Shown: positions 1 to 9,668, counted from the first letter of the stretch. The stretch is 21,911 nt of DNA from CAYRUP01 sp964578975 (GCA_964578975.1 CAZOFA010000037.1:1-21911), one strand, 5' to 3'. The notes: generated by a model not told the origin, from the letters alone. A program made the numbers and translations.

Positions 1-104
1 CAATGACGATAGGTATACGCTCAATGACGCATAGGGTGATTCAAGCCAACCTAAATTTGTGTTATCTTCAACCGTAGGATTTTGACAAGGGTGTAGCAAA
101 AAGC

Positions 105-2096
105 ATGAAACTAATCTGTTCTATACTAACAGCTTTATTACTATCGTTCATGATGAGTTCAAGCTTTGCGGTCGATACGAATAATGCACCCGTTAATGCA
201 CCCGTCCTCCCAGACACAACCGATGCAAAAAAAGCGCCAGAATCCCGTTTATGGAATTTACAAGATGCGGATATTTTAAGTGTTATCAATGAAGTGTCGC
301 TGGAAACCGGCAAAAACTTTGTCGTCGACCCACGCGTCTCCGGCAAAATTACGTTAGTGTCCAGCAAACCGATTAAACCCACTGAAGTCTATCAAGTTTT
401 TTTATCGGTTTTAGGCTTGCTGGGTTATTCTGCCATTTCGAATGGTAGTGTTGTGAAGATTGTTCCCAACATGGAAAGCGGTGAGCAAGCCACCCGAGTC
501 ACGAACTCGATCGTGCCCGGTAAAGGCGATGAAGTCGTTGTGCGTGTAATTCCACTCGACACGATTTCGGCAAATCAATTAATTCCGATCATCCGCCCGC
601 TCATGCCGCAATGGAGTAATATTTCTGCTTATACGCCCGGCAACGTGCTTATTTTATTAGGGCGTGCGAATAATCTGGAACGCATTGTCACCGTCGTGCG
701 TGAAATCGATCGTACATCATCGAACAATATTGACATCGTGCCATTACATCAAGCATCCGCCTCGCAATTAGTCACGGTATTAAATAATTTACAAAATGCA
801 TCGCGCGCATCGGGCGATACACCACAAGTTTCGATTGCAGCCGATGAACGCAGTAATAGTATTTTGTTAAGTGGGAATAAATCCGCGCGTTTACATATGC
901 GCTTTTTAGTCGCGCAACTCGACACACCCACGGGCGGCGTGCAAGGAAATACCGAAGTGCTTTATCTACGTTATTTACAAGCTGCGAAATTTGCGCCATT
1001 ACTCGGTAAAATCGCGCAAAACATGCAAGGGAAAAATTCGGGAAGCGCTTCAACGCCCGATACAACTGCGTCAAATCTTCCATCAAATAGTGGCGGAAGC
1101 GCACGCTCTACCAAAGCACCAGAAAACTTAACCAGTATTCAAGCGGAACCCAATACCAATGCCATTATTATCACCGCCCCACCGGCCATGATGGCCAGCT
1201 TAAATGCGGTCGTGTCTAAATTAGATATTCGTCCCGCACAAGTGTTGGTCGAAGGCATTATTGTGGAAGTCGATGAAGGCAGTTTAAAAAATCTGGGCAT
1301 TCAATGGGGATCCCTCGTGGGTTCCACGACGATTCCAACACCGAGCACGCCGTCTGATTTTCCCATTCCAGGCGCCGGAAATGTTGGCATCATTCCACAT
1401 ACGAATATCGTTGCCATTTTAAGTTTTTTACAAACGCAATCGGGCACTAATATTTTATCTACACCTTCCATCACCGTATTAGATAATCAAAAAGCCGTTT
1501 TAGAAATCGGGCAAGAAGTTCCGATGCAAACCGGATCGTATGCCACCAATGTCAGCTCGACGACATTGGCACCATTCAATACGATTAGCACAAAACCGGT
1601 GACGTTAAAATTGCAGGTGATTCCGCAGATTAATTTAGGCAATGCAGTGCGTTTATTAATTAATTTAAAAAATGATTCATTACAAAATCCTAATTCGCCC
1701 GGGTTAACGCCCATCATCAACACCAGCAATATTCAAAATGCGGTGATCATCAATAGTGAAGATGTTTTAGTGTTAGGCGGATTGATTAGCAATAGCGTCG
1801 TAGAAAATATTAATAAAGTTCCTTTGCTCGGCGATGTTCCGATCATCGGAAAATTATTTTTCCAACAACGAAATCGACAAGTGTCTAAGAAAAATTTACT
1901 CGTGTTTTTGAAGCCAACGATTTTACGTAACCCCGATGATTCAACCAATATTACCAACACAAAATATGACATGGTGCGTCACGTACAACTCAATTGGCCG
2001 CGTGATTTATCACGCACACAAGATAAAGCGCCGTACGTGTTGCCGCCTTTTAAAAACAATACTGTACTTCCAAGCCCCTTTGAGACAAAAAATTAA
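105..2096 (+). CDS. gspD: Type II secretion outer-membrane secretin GspD
   Basis: GspD forms the ring-shaped outer-membrane channel through which folded periplasmic proteins leave the cell. The 663-aa product starts with a Sec signal peptide (basic residue, hydrophobic core, cleavage likely near residue 22, after SSSFA). The usual series follows: N0 domain (about 45-115), three small N1-N3 repeats (about 145-375, with a Ser/Gly-rich loop inside N3 near 305-345), then the C-terminal secretin beta domain. The secretin signature VPLLGDVPIIGKLF is at residues 572-585. I see no clear pilotin-binding S-domain after it, only about 60 residues ending in a Pro-rich tail. The stop overlaps the gspE start by one base (TAATG), so the two are translationally coupled. 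A weak AAGG lies about 14 bases before the ATG. Identification is firm; the start is likely because it gives a complete signal peptide. Confidence 0.96.
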   Translation: MKLICSILTALLLSFMMSSSFAVDTNNAPVNAPVLPDTTDAKKAPESRLWNLQDADILSVINEVSLETGKNFVVDPRVSGKITLVSSKPIKPTEVYQVFLSVLGLLGYSAISNGSVVKIVPNMESGEQATRVTNSIVPGKGDEVVVRVIPLDTISANQLIPIIRPLMPQWSNISAYTPGNVLILLGRANNLERIVTVVREIDRTSSNNIDIVPLHQASASQLVTVLNNLQNASRASGDTPQVSIAADERSNSILLSGNKSARLHMRFLVAQLDTPTGGVQGNTEVLYLRYLQAAKFAPLLGKIAQNMQGKNSGSASTPDTTASNLPSNSGGSARSTKAPENLTSIQAEPNTNAIIITAPPAMMASLNAVVSKLDIRPAQVLVEGIIVEVDEGSLKNLGIQWGSLVGSTTIPTPSTPSDFPIPGAGNVGIIPHTNIVAILSFLQTQSGTNILSTPSITVLDNQKAVLEIGQEVPMQTGSYATNVSSTTLAPFNTISTKPVTLKLQVIPQINLGNAVRLLINLKNDSLQNPNSPGLTPIINTSNIQNAVIINSEDVLVLGGLISNSVVENINKVPLLGDVPIIGKLFFQQRNRQVSKKNLLVFLKPTILRNPDDSTNITNTKYDMVRHVQLNWPRDLSRTQDKAPYVLPPFKNNTVLPSPFETKN

Positions 2097-3571
2097 TGCC
2101 TATGTTAAATCCAATTCCATTTTCATTCGCCAAACAACACGGCGTTTTATTTACGGGAATTGAAAACAATTTAGCAAAAATTATTTTTCACACACAACCC
2201 AGTTTAACTGTCTTAAATGAATTACGTCGTTATTTGAATGCGCCCATTTCGCTTGAGCAAGTGCAAGAAGATAATTTTAATAAATTACTCGTGCGCAGTT
2301 ATGAAACGGATAGCAGTACTGCGATGTTGATGGCAGAAGATTTAGGTGAATCGATGGATTTGTTTGATCTCATTCAAGAACTCCCAAAATCAGAAGATTT
2401 ACTTGAGCGGCAAGATGATGCGCCAATTATTCGTTTGTTAAATGCATTATTGAGTGAAGCGATTAAAGAAGGCGCGTCGGATGTGCACATTGAAACATTC
2501 GAAAATCGTGTGATGGTGCGTTTTCGTGTCGATGGCGTGTTGCGTGAAGTGCTGGAACCTCAGCGCATTTTAGCCCCGCTCATCGTTTCACGCATCAAAG
2601 TCATGGCGAAATTAGACATTGCAGAAAAACGCTTGCCGCAAGATGGACGCATCACTTTACGCATTGCAGGACGTGCGGTCGATGTGCGTGTCTCCACGAT
2701 GCCAACGAGTCATGGCGAACGTGTGGTGTTACGTTTACTGGATAAACAATCGGCGCGTTTGAACATGGCCGATTTGGGCATGATGCCGGATACGTTACAC
2801 TTAATGCAAAAATTAATTGCGCTACCGCACGGAATTATTTTAGTCACCGGCCCAACCGGTTCTGGTAAAACGACAACGTTGTATGCGGCATTAACCACAT
2901 TGAACACCAACACGCGCAATATTCTCACCGTGGAAGATCCCATCGAATATGACTTATCCGGCATTGGTCAAACGCAAGTAAATTTCAAAGTGAATATGAC
3001 ATTTGCGAAGGGATTGCGTTCCATTTTGCGTCAAGATCCAGATGTCGTGATGGTGGGAGAAATTCGTGATTTGGAAACGGCGCAAATTGCCATTCAAGCC
3101 AGTTTAACCGGACATTTAGTTTTATCCACCTTACACACCAACAGCGCAGTGGGTGCCATCACGCGTTTAGATGACATGGGCATCGAACCATTTTTATTAT
3201 CGTCTAGTTTAATTGGTGTGTTAGCACAACGACTCATTCGTTTGCTCTGTAAAAACTGTAAAAAAGCGGTGCCTGCCGATCAAGCCTCGTGTGCATTGAT
3301 GAATGTACCCAACGATCCACCCCCGACAGTTTATCATGCAGTGGGTTGCGAGCTTTGTCGTTTTAGTGGTTACAGTGGACGCAGTGGTGTGTATGAATTG
3401 ATTGCGATCGATGAAAAATTACGTGAAATGATTCATGATCGCCAAGCCGAACCTCAATTGAAAAAACATGCGCGTACTTTATTTCCGACGATTCGCCAAG
3501 ATGGTTACAAACGCGTTCTCGCAGGCGACACGTCACTGGAAGAAGTGTTGCGCGTCACGAGTGATGAATAA
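2096..3571 (+). CDS. gspE: Type II secretion ATPase GspE
   Basis: GspE is the cytoplasmic hexameric ATPase that drives pseudopilus assembly; it docks on GspL and GspF. The 491-aa product has an N-terminal domain (about 1-110), the conserved segment containing SDVHIE and FRVDGVLRE, then the RecA-like motor. Visible motifs are Walker A GPTGSGKTT at 252-260 (Lys258), the Walker B-type GEIRD at 321-325, and the His-box region HLVLSTLHTNSA. The zinc-binding C-domain typical of GspE is present: C385-x2-C388 and C418-x2-C421. Length is normal for the family. The start overlaps the gspD stop by one base, and gspF begins two bases after its stop. The zinc domain and its place between gspD and gspF favour GspE over the related PilB. 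Confidence 0.96.
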   Translation: MPMLNPIPFSFAKQHGVLFTGIENNLAKIIFHTQPSLTVLNELRRYLNAPISLEQVQEDNFNKLLVRSYETDSSTAMLMAEDLGESMDLFDLIQELPKSEDLLERQDDAPIIRLLNALLSEAIKEGASDVHIETFENRVMVRFRVDGVLREVLEPQRILAPLIVSRIKVMAKLDIAEKRLPQDGRITLRIAGRAVDVRVSTMPTSHGERVVLRLLDKQSARLNMADLGMMPDTLHLMQKLIALPHGIILVTGPTGSGKTTTLYAALTTLNTNTRNILTVEDPIEYDLSGIGQTQVNFKVNMTFAKGLRSILRQDPDVVMVGEIRDLETAQIAIQASLTGHLVLSTLHTNSAVGAITRLDDMGIEPFLLSSSLIGVLAQRLIRLLCKNCKKAVPADQASCALMNVPNDPPPTVYHAVGCELCRFSGYSGRSGVYELIAIDEKLREMIHDRQAEPQLKKHARTLFPTIRQDGYKRVLAGDTSLEEVLRVTSDE

Positions 3572-3573
3572 AA

Positions 3574-4800
3574 ATGGCCGCCTTTCAATACGTCGCATTA
3601 AACAACACCGGTGTGAAACAAAAAGGAATTATTGAAGCCGAGTCCGCTAAACACGCGCGTCAATTGTTGCGTGATAAAGGATGGACGCCGCTCGAAGTGT
3701 CAGCGACGCATGAAAAAAACGCGAAAACGTCCGCGGCTCAGCAAAATATTTCGCGCAGGCAACGTGTCAACACCAAAGAATTAGCCTTGATGACGCGACA
3801 ACTCGCGACGTTGTTAGCGGCTGGTTTACCGGTTGAAGAAGTGTTAGCGGCCGTTGCTGAGCAAACCGAAAAACCGCGCACCAAAGGGTTGATTTTATCG
3901 GTGCGCAGTAAAGTGTTAGAAGGTCATGCACTCGCCTCTGCGCTGCGTGATTTTCCGGGTGCTTTTTCTAATTTATATTGTGCCACTGTTTCCGCCGGCG
4001 AAAAGTCCGGTCACTTGGATGTTGTTTTACAACGTCTCGCCGATTACACCGAACAACAATTTGAAATGCGCCAAAAAATCATGCATGCATTAATTTATCC
4101 CACCATTATGATTTTTGTCGCGATTGGTATTGTGGGATTTTTATTAGAATTTGTGGTGCCGAAGATGGTTTCTGTTTACAGCAATATCGGCCAAGCACTG
4201 CCCGCGATGACCAGTGTTTTAATTTCCGTTAGTAATGGAATAAAAAGTTATGGATTATATGTTGTGTTGTTAATTATTGTGTTGCTGTATTTGCTGCGTT
4301 GGCAGATGAAAAAAAATATTGCGTTTCGTGAGAAAGCACATCAATTAATGCTACGCATTCCCGTGATTGGCAATGCAATTAAAGTCGCGAACACAGCACG
4401 TTTTTCGCGTACCTTTGCAATTTTATCGTCAGCGGGTGTATCTGTTTTAGAAGCGATGACCATTTCTTCCAATCTCATCACTAATTTACCGATTCGTTAT
4501 GCGGTTGATGAAGCCGTGAATCGCGTGCGTGAAGGTGCGAATATCAATTTAGCGTTAAAACAAACAACGTATTTTCCACCGATGAGTATTCATTTGATTG
4601 CCAGTGGTGAATCGAGTGGGCAATTAGAAAATATGTTAGAGCGCGCCGCCAATAATCAAGACAATGACATCAGTCTCTTGATTGAAACCAGCCTTGCTTT
4701 ATTTGAACCCGCGATTATTTTGCTGATGGGTGCCATTGTTTTATTTATCGTTTTAGCGGTTTTATTGCCGATTTTCCAGTTGGATCAGTTCAATGGTTAA
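3574..4800 (+). CDS. gspF: Type II secretion inner-membrane platform protein GspF
   Basis: GspF is the polytopic inner-membrane core of the type II secretion platform, contacting GspE and GspL during pseudopilus growth. The 408-aa protein has the two repeated T2SSF cytoplasmic domains (about 70-170 and 275-370). Each contains a Gly/Leu-rich helical stretch, for example LATLLAAGLPVEEVL in the first and FAILSSAGVSVLEAM in the second. Three membrane segments are visible, roughly 173-198, 226-243 and 371-403, matching the family. Motifs such as ASGESSGQLENML near the C-terminus are typical. The gene starts only two bases after the gspE stop, so it is the third gene of the same transcript. No obvious terminator follows, and the next secretion gene (gspG) lies 5.7 kb away. 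Confidence 0.95.
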   Translation: MAAFQYVALNNTGVKQKGIIEAESAKHARQLLRDKGWTPLEVSATHEKNAKTSAAQQNISRRQRVNTKELALMTRQLATLLAAGLPVEEVLAAVAEQTEKPRTKGLILSVRSKVLEGHALASALRDFPGAFSNLYCATVSAGEKSGHLDVVLQRLADYTEQQFEMRQKIMHALIYPTIMIFVAIGIVGFLLEFVVPKMVSVYSNIGQALPAMTSVLISVSNGIKSYGLYVVLLIIVLLYLLRWQMKKNIAFREKAHQLMLRIPVIGNAIKVANTARFSRTFAILSSAGVSVLEAMTISSNLITNLPIRYAVDEAVNRVREGANINLALKQTTYFPPMSIHLIASGESSGQLENMLERAANNQDNDISLLIETSLALFEPAIILLMGAIVLFIVLAVLLPIFQLDQFNG

Positions 4801-4861
4801 ATACAACCATATGATTTAAAAGAAAAATTTTCAGCCAGCCTCGAAGAAGCTCGTTTTGATC

Positions 4862-4867
4862 TATAAT
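4862..4867 (+). promoter_or_regulatory. Possible -10 element for the 678-aa gene
   Basis: A perfect TATAAT lies 39 bases before the ATG at 4906, in the only gap between gspF and the next gene. No convincing -35 hexamer sits 16-18 bases upstream, so the promoter is a weak or activator-dependent guess. It would give the gene its own transcription apart from the secretion operon. Confidence 0.35.
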
Positions 4868-4905
4868 TAAACTATTAGTAAATGCATTAAAATGCAGAGG
4901 AGTTT

Positions 4906-6942
4906 ATGGCTGACGTTCGTAATCCAAGCTTTGCTGGTGGAGTCGAAATAAAACCTCCAGCCAAAATTAGGGATAGTAATGAGCTTAGGAATATTAACAG
5001 CTATGAATATCTCTTAGAAATATATAATGCACTCGATGTGATCTGCAAAAAATATCCCGGAAAAGTTATTCCTCCAGCATTAGCGCCTCTTAATAAAATA
5101 TATGAGATGTTTCACATGGGAATGCCGTTTTATGAGGAAAGAATGAATCCCGGCTATGGTGATCTTTATACTGAATATCTTCTGGGCATAGAAAATAATC
5201 TTTCAAATGTGAAAAATTATATCGATCAGTTACCAGACAATGACGATAAAAAATTTCTTATAGCAATTCATGATGCAGGAATTAAAGCCATTTACGCGAA
5301 CCCTAACCTAGCACTTGAACGTGCAGGTGAAATGGTGAAAGATTTAAACGGTCCTGCCATTAAAGGGCGCATGAAATTTCCCCTAAAAGATGATGAGTAC
5401 GCCTCTGGCACTGTAGAAATTAAAAATGCAACATCTCCCACAGAAGCCGGTTCAACGATGGGACTTTTGAGAGCGATGCTCGCTCCCGACTTTAAACCTC
5501 AATCTACAACCAGTCAGGCATCGATACGATCCTATCACTATATAGAAGCAACAAAGGAAAAAATAAAAAAAAGAAATGAAGAAATAGAACAAAAAAATTT
5601 AATAATTGATGCGGAAAATAAAAAACCGGATGTAAAAAAACAAAAGCCTTTACTACCTGAACCTCAACTACCTCAAGAAATCCGCTTTGGAACCCAGGGT
5701 CAACGTGTAAACTATAAACCACGTGTCAGCCCAATGTTTGAAAAATTTTTAGAAATACAACAAACGGAAAATCCTTCACAAATCATTACACATGTTTATT
5801 TCAATAACTTGAAAAGAGATCAACGAATAAATCCTGCAAAAAGATTTGAAGCTGGCTTGGAATGTGATCTTACCTCTCAATTAGAGGACTTAGGAAAACG
5901 ACATCCCAATATCGCTGTCATCACTTTACCCGCTGATGGTGGTTTGATGTCACATCATGCATTTAAAAAACATCAACAAGATATTTCAACTAACACCGCG
6001 TACCAAAGAATGTTGAATATCGCGAAAGGTGTTGCAACCCCTGACACTGAACGTTATAGAGATTTTTACATCAGCGATAATGTGAAACGATTATTGTATG
6101 GTGCTAAACGAGTAGACGGCAAGTCAGTCGTCGATACCGCAAACGAAGAAAAAATTTTGAAACATTTATTAGACAACTCATTTGCCAAACTCGGTATAGA
6201 CAAAAATAGAAAAGAAACGCTGAGCACCGCTGAAATGCAAGCGGTTTATTTTCACTTCATCAAATTTGAGCTTACGAATTATATTTTATTAAAACTCAAT
6301 CCAGTGAGTTTTAACATGTCTTGCAAAGACGCGATTGACCGTGGCGGTATATCATCTGCTTATTATAATTTGATGAAATCATTAGAATCAGGCATGCCTT
6401 TAAGTGAAGATGAATTTCATCGTGCTTTGCACGCAGCACCCAGTGCAGTTAAAGGACGCGCCATGAACGATCACATTAATCTGATATGGAATGCAGTCGA
6501 TGCTTATTTAAATAATCCAGCAAACAAATGTCCAGAATGGATGGTGATATGGCGAAATGAAAATGCTCCAGAAGGTTCTAAACATACACATTTAGCTGAA
6601 TTAGATTCTTATATAGCAACCGTGCAATTAGAAAAAGAGCAAGGCAAAGATGTGGAATTAAAAGCTATTAAAGAAAGCGCTGCAATCCAATTAAAAGCAC
6701 TCGCAACCTACCCAAATAAAAGCATTCCAGTTGACGAGAATCAAATGAAGGCATTAAATAATGGAAGACTGAAAGACATTTTTTCGAATTTGAAAAAAAA
6801 TGGACTGGTTAATGAAAAAAATATTCAGGTAATGCCCGTCTCACCGAAAGCAGGCAAGTCACTAGAATCACCCGCACCAACACCACCACCCACGCCGCAC
6901 AGTAGCAAAACTTCTTCTTTTACTAGTGGACGAACACAATAA
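4906..6942 (+). CDS. Unknown 678-aa protein with a CX5R phosphatase-type loop; possible effector
   Basis: I do not recognise this gene by overall sequence. The start is supported by AGAGGAG six bases before the ATG. The product has no signal peptide and no membrane segment, so it should be cytosolic or exported by a signal-independent route. Residues about 206-245 are Lys/Glu-rich and coil-like. The key feature is C473-K-D-A-I-D-R479 followed by Gly-Gly, a Cys-X5-Arg P-loop like those of phosphoinositide and tyrosine phosphatases. Legionella effectors such as SidF and SidP carry CX5R loops of this kind; similarity to SidP is my recollection, not tested. The segment LPADGGLMSHH near 345 could hold further active-site residues. 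The tail after about 645 is Pro/Ser/Thr-rich and looks disordered. The gene is more A/T-rich than its gsp neighbours and splits the gsp operon, which suggests acquisition. It converges on the next gene with only two bases between the stops. Confidence 0.6.
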   Translation: MADVRNPSFAGGVEIKPPAKIRDSNELRNINSYEYLLEIYNALDVICKKYPGKVIPPALAPLNKIYEMFHMGMPFYEERMNPGYGDLYTEYLLGIENNLSNVKNYIDQLPDNDDKKFLIAIHDAGIKAIYANPNLALERAGEMVKDLNGPAIKGRMKFPLKDDEYASGTVEIKNATSPTEAGSTMGLLRAMLAPDFKPQSTTSQASIRSYHYIEATKEKIKKRNEEIEQKNLIIDAENKKPDVKKQKPLLPEPQLPQEIRFGTQGQRVNYKPRVSPMFEKFLEIQQTENPSQIITHVYFNNLKRDQRINPAKRFEAGLECDLTSQLEDLGKRHPNIAVITLPADGGLMSHHAFKKHQQDISTNTAYQRMLNIAKGVATPDTERYRDFYISDNVKRLLYGAKRVDGKSVVDTANEEKILKHLLDNSFAKLGIDKNRKETLSTAEMQAVYFHFIKFELTNYILLKLNPVSFNMSCKDAIDRGGISSAYYNLMKSLESGMPLSEDEFHRALHAAPSAVKGRAMNDHINLIWNAVDAYLNNPANKCPEWMVIWRNENAPEGSKHTHLAELDSYIATVQLEKEQGKDVELKAIKESAAIQLKALATYPNKSIPVDENQMKALNNGRLKDIFSNLKKNGLVNEKNIQVMPVSPKAGKSLESPAPTPPPTPHSSKTSSFTSGRTQ

Positions 6943-6944
6943 GT

Positions 6945-8843
6945 TTAATGATACAAATAATATTTCCGCATCTGCATCAACGCCTGCGCGATAATATTGA
7001 TATCCGGTTTTGCATTCAATAAATAATTTGCTTGATTATCTGCAATGCGAATATTGCCAGACGTTAACAAGGTAATATTTTTATTTTTTTCTACAATGCC
7101 CATGTTGATATAACTGCCGACCAAAATATAGGGACGGTCTTTCTTATCGAATAATCCTAACCCGATACTGTAATCGCTGACTGGATTCGTGCACTGCAAC
7201 ACTTTTTGCATCAGCGTCGGTACAATATCATAGTGATTGGTGTTGTAGGAAAAAATTTTGGGATGCGCGCCTGGCCAGCGGATAATGAGCGGTGTTTGCA
7301 CTTGATAACGCGTATAATTACTTCCGTGTCCCCAGTATCCTTGGCGACTGTCATTAAATTCTTCGCCATGATCGCCGGTGATGATCACAATTGTGTTATC
7401 TAATAATCCACGCGATTTAAGTTCATTCAATACAGTTTGGACTTCATTATCCACAAAATGTAGGCCATTTTTATAATGATTAATCGCATCTTGCATCAAC
7501 TCTTTATTTGAAATAAAACGATTACAAAATTGATGCTTGACTGGAAAAACTTCTGTTAACCCTTCTGCTTGGCAATAACTATGTGCGCTATCATAAAATA
7601 AAAATGCAAAAAAAGGTTGTTGGGGATTTCGCGTATGTAAAAATTCTTTAAATTGATTCGTCACAAATTGATCGCGCTGCACACTGGTTTTTCCGGGTGA
7701 TTGGCTGGTAGATACGTCTTTAATTTCGGAAAAAATAGTTTTATGCATGGGTGGGACACTGATGTCACTACTATAAAAAACTTTCGCCACATAATTTTTT
7801 TTGAATAACTCATGGATGAAGGCGGCGCCTTGATGTTGTTGCAACATAGACGACCAATAAGTACTCGGTATGCTATAAAAAAGCGAAAACAAGCCTGCTT
7901 GCGTTGAATTTCCACCGCTGAAATGTCGGGTAAATTGCCAAGATTTTTTGGAAAATTTTTCAATGTGCGGTGTTAGCAATTGATTCATGGCATCAAATCG
8001 CCACGTATCAATGCCAATGAGTAAAATATTCAAATGTGGTTTTTTAGCTTCACAGATTAAAGGATTCAGTGGGTATTTTAGTTTTGCCAGCGGAAATAAT
8101 GGTTGCGAAAAATGGGTTTCACTATATCGCTCAACATACACAAAACTATTTTTGAATGGAAGCAACCACTCCATGACATTGTTGTAAAGCGGTAAATTTG
8201 GAGTTTGTTGGGCAAATACATTATCCGTATTTGCAATCGTTAAAATAAAAATACTGTAAGAACTAATGCCACAACCCAATATAATAAAATAGAGTTTTTT
8301 TCTCACATATTTTTGTTGGCTGACACACCACCAACTCAACCTAACCAACGCCATTTCCAATAATACGATGAATAAAAAAATCCCCACAATCATCACTATT
8401 TCTTTTGAAGAAAATTCAAGAAAATTAATCACATTTAAATTATCAGCAAAAGCAATTTTTAATAATGTGAGGTTGATATGAAAATGAAAAATAGAAAAGA
8501 TGATCGTATCGACTAATAAAATCATTAAACTGATTGAGCTTGCGAGAACCATCGCAGGAAGAATGATGCTTTTTTTATTCATTAATAAAATTAACGGCAC
8601 AACAAAAATAACTAAAGGTAAAATTGCTAAAAGCGCTAAATGTCCGACATAGGAAATAAAAGTAAAAAAAATAATTAAGCTTTTGCTAACAAACTCAGGA
8701 TATTCAAATGATGTGCTATAAAGGGTTTTTGAAGAAAGAATCGCGACTAAATACTTATAGCCAACCAACCAAAAAAGTACGGTATTTAATAAAAAAAACC
8801 AACCCAGTACATGTAATGAAAATACTTTATTTCTCATATCCAT
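6945..8843 (-). CDS. yejM: YejM/PbgA/LapC-like inner-membrane protein with sulfatase-fold domain
   Basis: YejM (PbgA, LapC) of enterobacteria senses lipopolysaccharide at the inner membrane and restrains LpxC degradation by LapB/FtsH. This 632-aa homologue has the DUF3413-type N-terminus with about five membrane helices (about 11-33, 50-90 as a possible pair, 93-121, 145-172, 182-206). A periplasmic alkaline-phosphatase/sulfatase-fold domain follows from about 265. Shared landmarks include LGWFFLLN, the FTRHFSGGNST stretch around T314, LFYSIPSTYW, and PLIIRWPG. Unlike the E. coli protein as I recall it, the metal-site residues look intact: D279 in IDTWRFD, T314 at the nucleophile position, and D491-H492 in TGDHGEE. 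It may therefore still be an active hydrolase or transferase. It is the last gene of a minus-strand set, 48 bases after the 258-aa gene. The start could be ATG 8843 or ATG 8837; neither has a clear ribosome site. Confidence 0.85.
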   Translation of the reverse strand: MDMRNKVFSLHVLGWFFLLNTVLFWLVGYKYLVAILSSKTLYSTSFEYPEFVSKSLIIFFTFISYVGHLALLAILPLVIFVVPLILLMNKKSIILPAMVLASSISLMILLVDTIIFSIFHFHINLTLLKIAFADNLNVINFLEFSSKEIVMIVGIFLFIVLLEMALVRLSWWCVSQQKYVRKKLYFIILGCGISSYSIFILTIANTDNVFAQQTPNLPLYNNVMEWLLPFKNSFVYVERYSETHFSQPLFPLAKLKYPLNPLICEAKKPHLNILLIGIDTWRFDAMNQLLTPHIEKFSKKSWQFTRHFSGGNSTQAGLFSLFYSIPSTYWSSMLQQHQGAAFIHELFKKNYVAKVFYSSDISVPPMHKTIFSEIKDVSTSQSPGKTSVQRDQFVTNQFKEFLHTRNPQQPFFAFLFYDSAHSYCQAEGLTEVFPVKHQFCNRFISNKELMQDAINHYKNGLHFVDNEVQTVLNELKSRGLLDNTIVIITGDHGEEFNDSRQGYWGHGSNYTRYQVQTPLIIRWPGAHPKIFSYNTNHYDIVPTLMQKVLQCTNPVSDYSIGLGLFDKKDRPYILVGSYINMGIVEKNKNITLLTSGNIRIADNQANYLLNAKPDINIIAQALMQMRKYYLYH

Positions 8844-8891
8844 ATCAAAAATGAAGTAATTACTGAATCATCCCTTCATCAACGTCCTTGT

Positions 8892-9668
8892 TTATTCGAT
8901 AATATCAACACCTAAACCACCAAAAACCGCTTCGATGGTTTCATCTGCTGCATCAGCCAAAGAATAACCCGACTCACCAAACCAACGTTTGATGGCCACT
9001 AGTTCTCGTCCGCGCAGATAAATATAAAAACCAAGAAATACCACATCAGGATCATCTTGGGAATGAATATCAAATTGATAACGCTCAGCATACGGTAAAC
9101 GCTTGCCGGCCTCTGAATGTGTGTAATCGGATAAAATTTGCAATGCTTCTTCGGCAGAGGCTGCTTTTTCACAAAGTTCTTGGACTTTGTGATAATCTTC
9201 CACGCGCTGTTCCAAAATGCGATCGAGTTCATCATCTTTAAATAATTCAGAAAATCCGTGCGGCAAACGTTCATCTAAGGCAAACACTTTATTGATAAAA
9301 TCGGCATGATGCACGTGCGCCACTTCTTTGCTAATCATTTTATAGAAAAAAGGCACGGCCATGCAGGCACGTTTGAAAGACGGTAGATTAAAACAGAGTT
9401 TGTCTTGGCGCAGTGTGATGGTGCCTAAACGCACCGGATGATTGGGATTTTTACGGAAAGAATCTAATGATTCGAAATGCATATCCTCGCATTCTTTTTT
9501 CCAGTACCAATTCCAAGACGTGGCATTGGGATTTTTTTCGAGACATTGCAATTTTTCTAAAGCTGAAACCAATCCATCTGAATCCTGTAATTCATAGGTC
9601 AAACGGATGGGTTGATAGGCTTCGCCGGTTTCCACGGTTAAAAAAGGCTTTTGTAACCGGTCGAACAT
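8892..9668 (-). CDS. Unknown cytosolic 258-aa protein
   Basis: I do not recognise a family. The start is well supported: AGGAGAT lies five bases before the ATG at 9668. The protein has no signal peptide or membrane helix, is acidic, and looks like one compact mixed alpha/beta domain. Notable points are Trp-rich SWNWYWKKE near 50, a His cluster HVHHAD near 120, a Glu/Asp-rich helical segment about 140-190, and a C-terminal part with alternating hydrophobic strands (VVFLGFYIYLRG). Base composition is closer to the gsp genes than to the neighbouring possible effector, suggesting a long-resident gene. It lies between a 130-aa gene and yejM on the same strand with gaps of about 50 bases, so co-transcription is likely. 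No function is proposed. Confidence 0.75.
   Translation of the reverse strand: MFDRLQKPFLTVETGEAYQPIRLTYELQDSDGLVSALEKLQCLEKNPNATSWNWYWKKECEDMHFESLDSFRKNPNHPVRLGTITLRQDKLCFNLPSFKRACMAVPFFYKMISKEVAHVHHADFINKVFALDERLPHGFSELFKDDELDRILEQRVEDYHKVQELCEKAASAEEALQILSDYTHSEAGKRLPYAERYQFDIHSQDDPDVVFLGFYIYLRGRELVAIKRWFGESGYSLADAADETIEAVFGGLGVDIIE

Noticed and set aside
1..104. Repeat or promoter upstream of gspD
   Set aside because: CTCAATGACG near 20-30 only loosely echoes the repeat ends, and the best hexamers (TTCAAG, TTATCT) are weak; not enough to call.
68..382. Minus-strand 104-codon frame over the start of gspD
   Set aside because: It lies over the gspD start and signal peptide, has no ribosome site and encodes no family-like sequence; it is a shadow of gspD.
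772..1104. Minus-strand 110-codon frame within gspD
   Set aside because: It lies wholly inside a clear secretin gene and follows from its codon use.
4906..6942. Type II secreted enzyme, because of its place in the gsp operon
   Set aside because: The protein has no Sec or Tat signal peptide, so it cannot enter the periplasm by the usual route for type II substrates.
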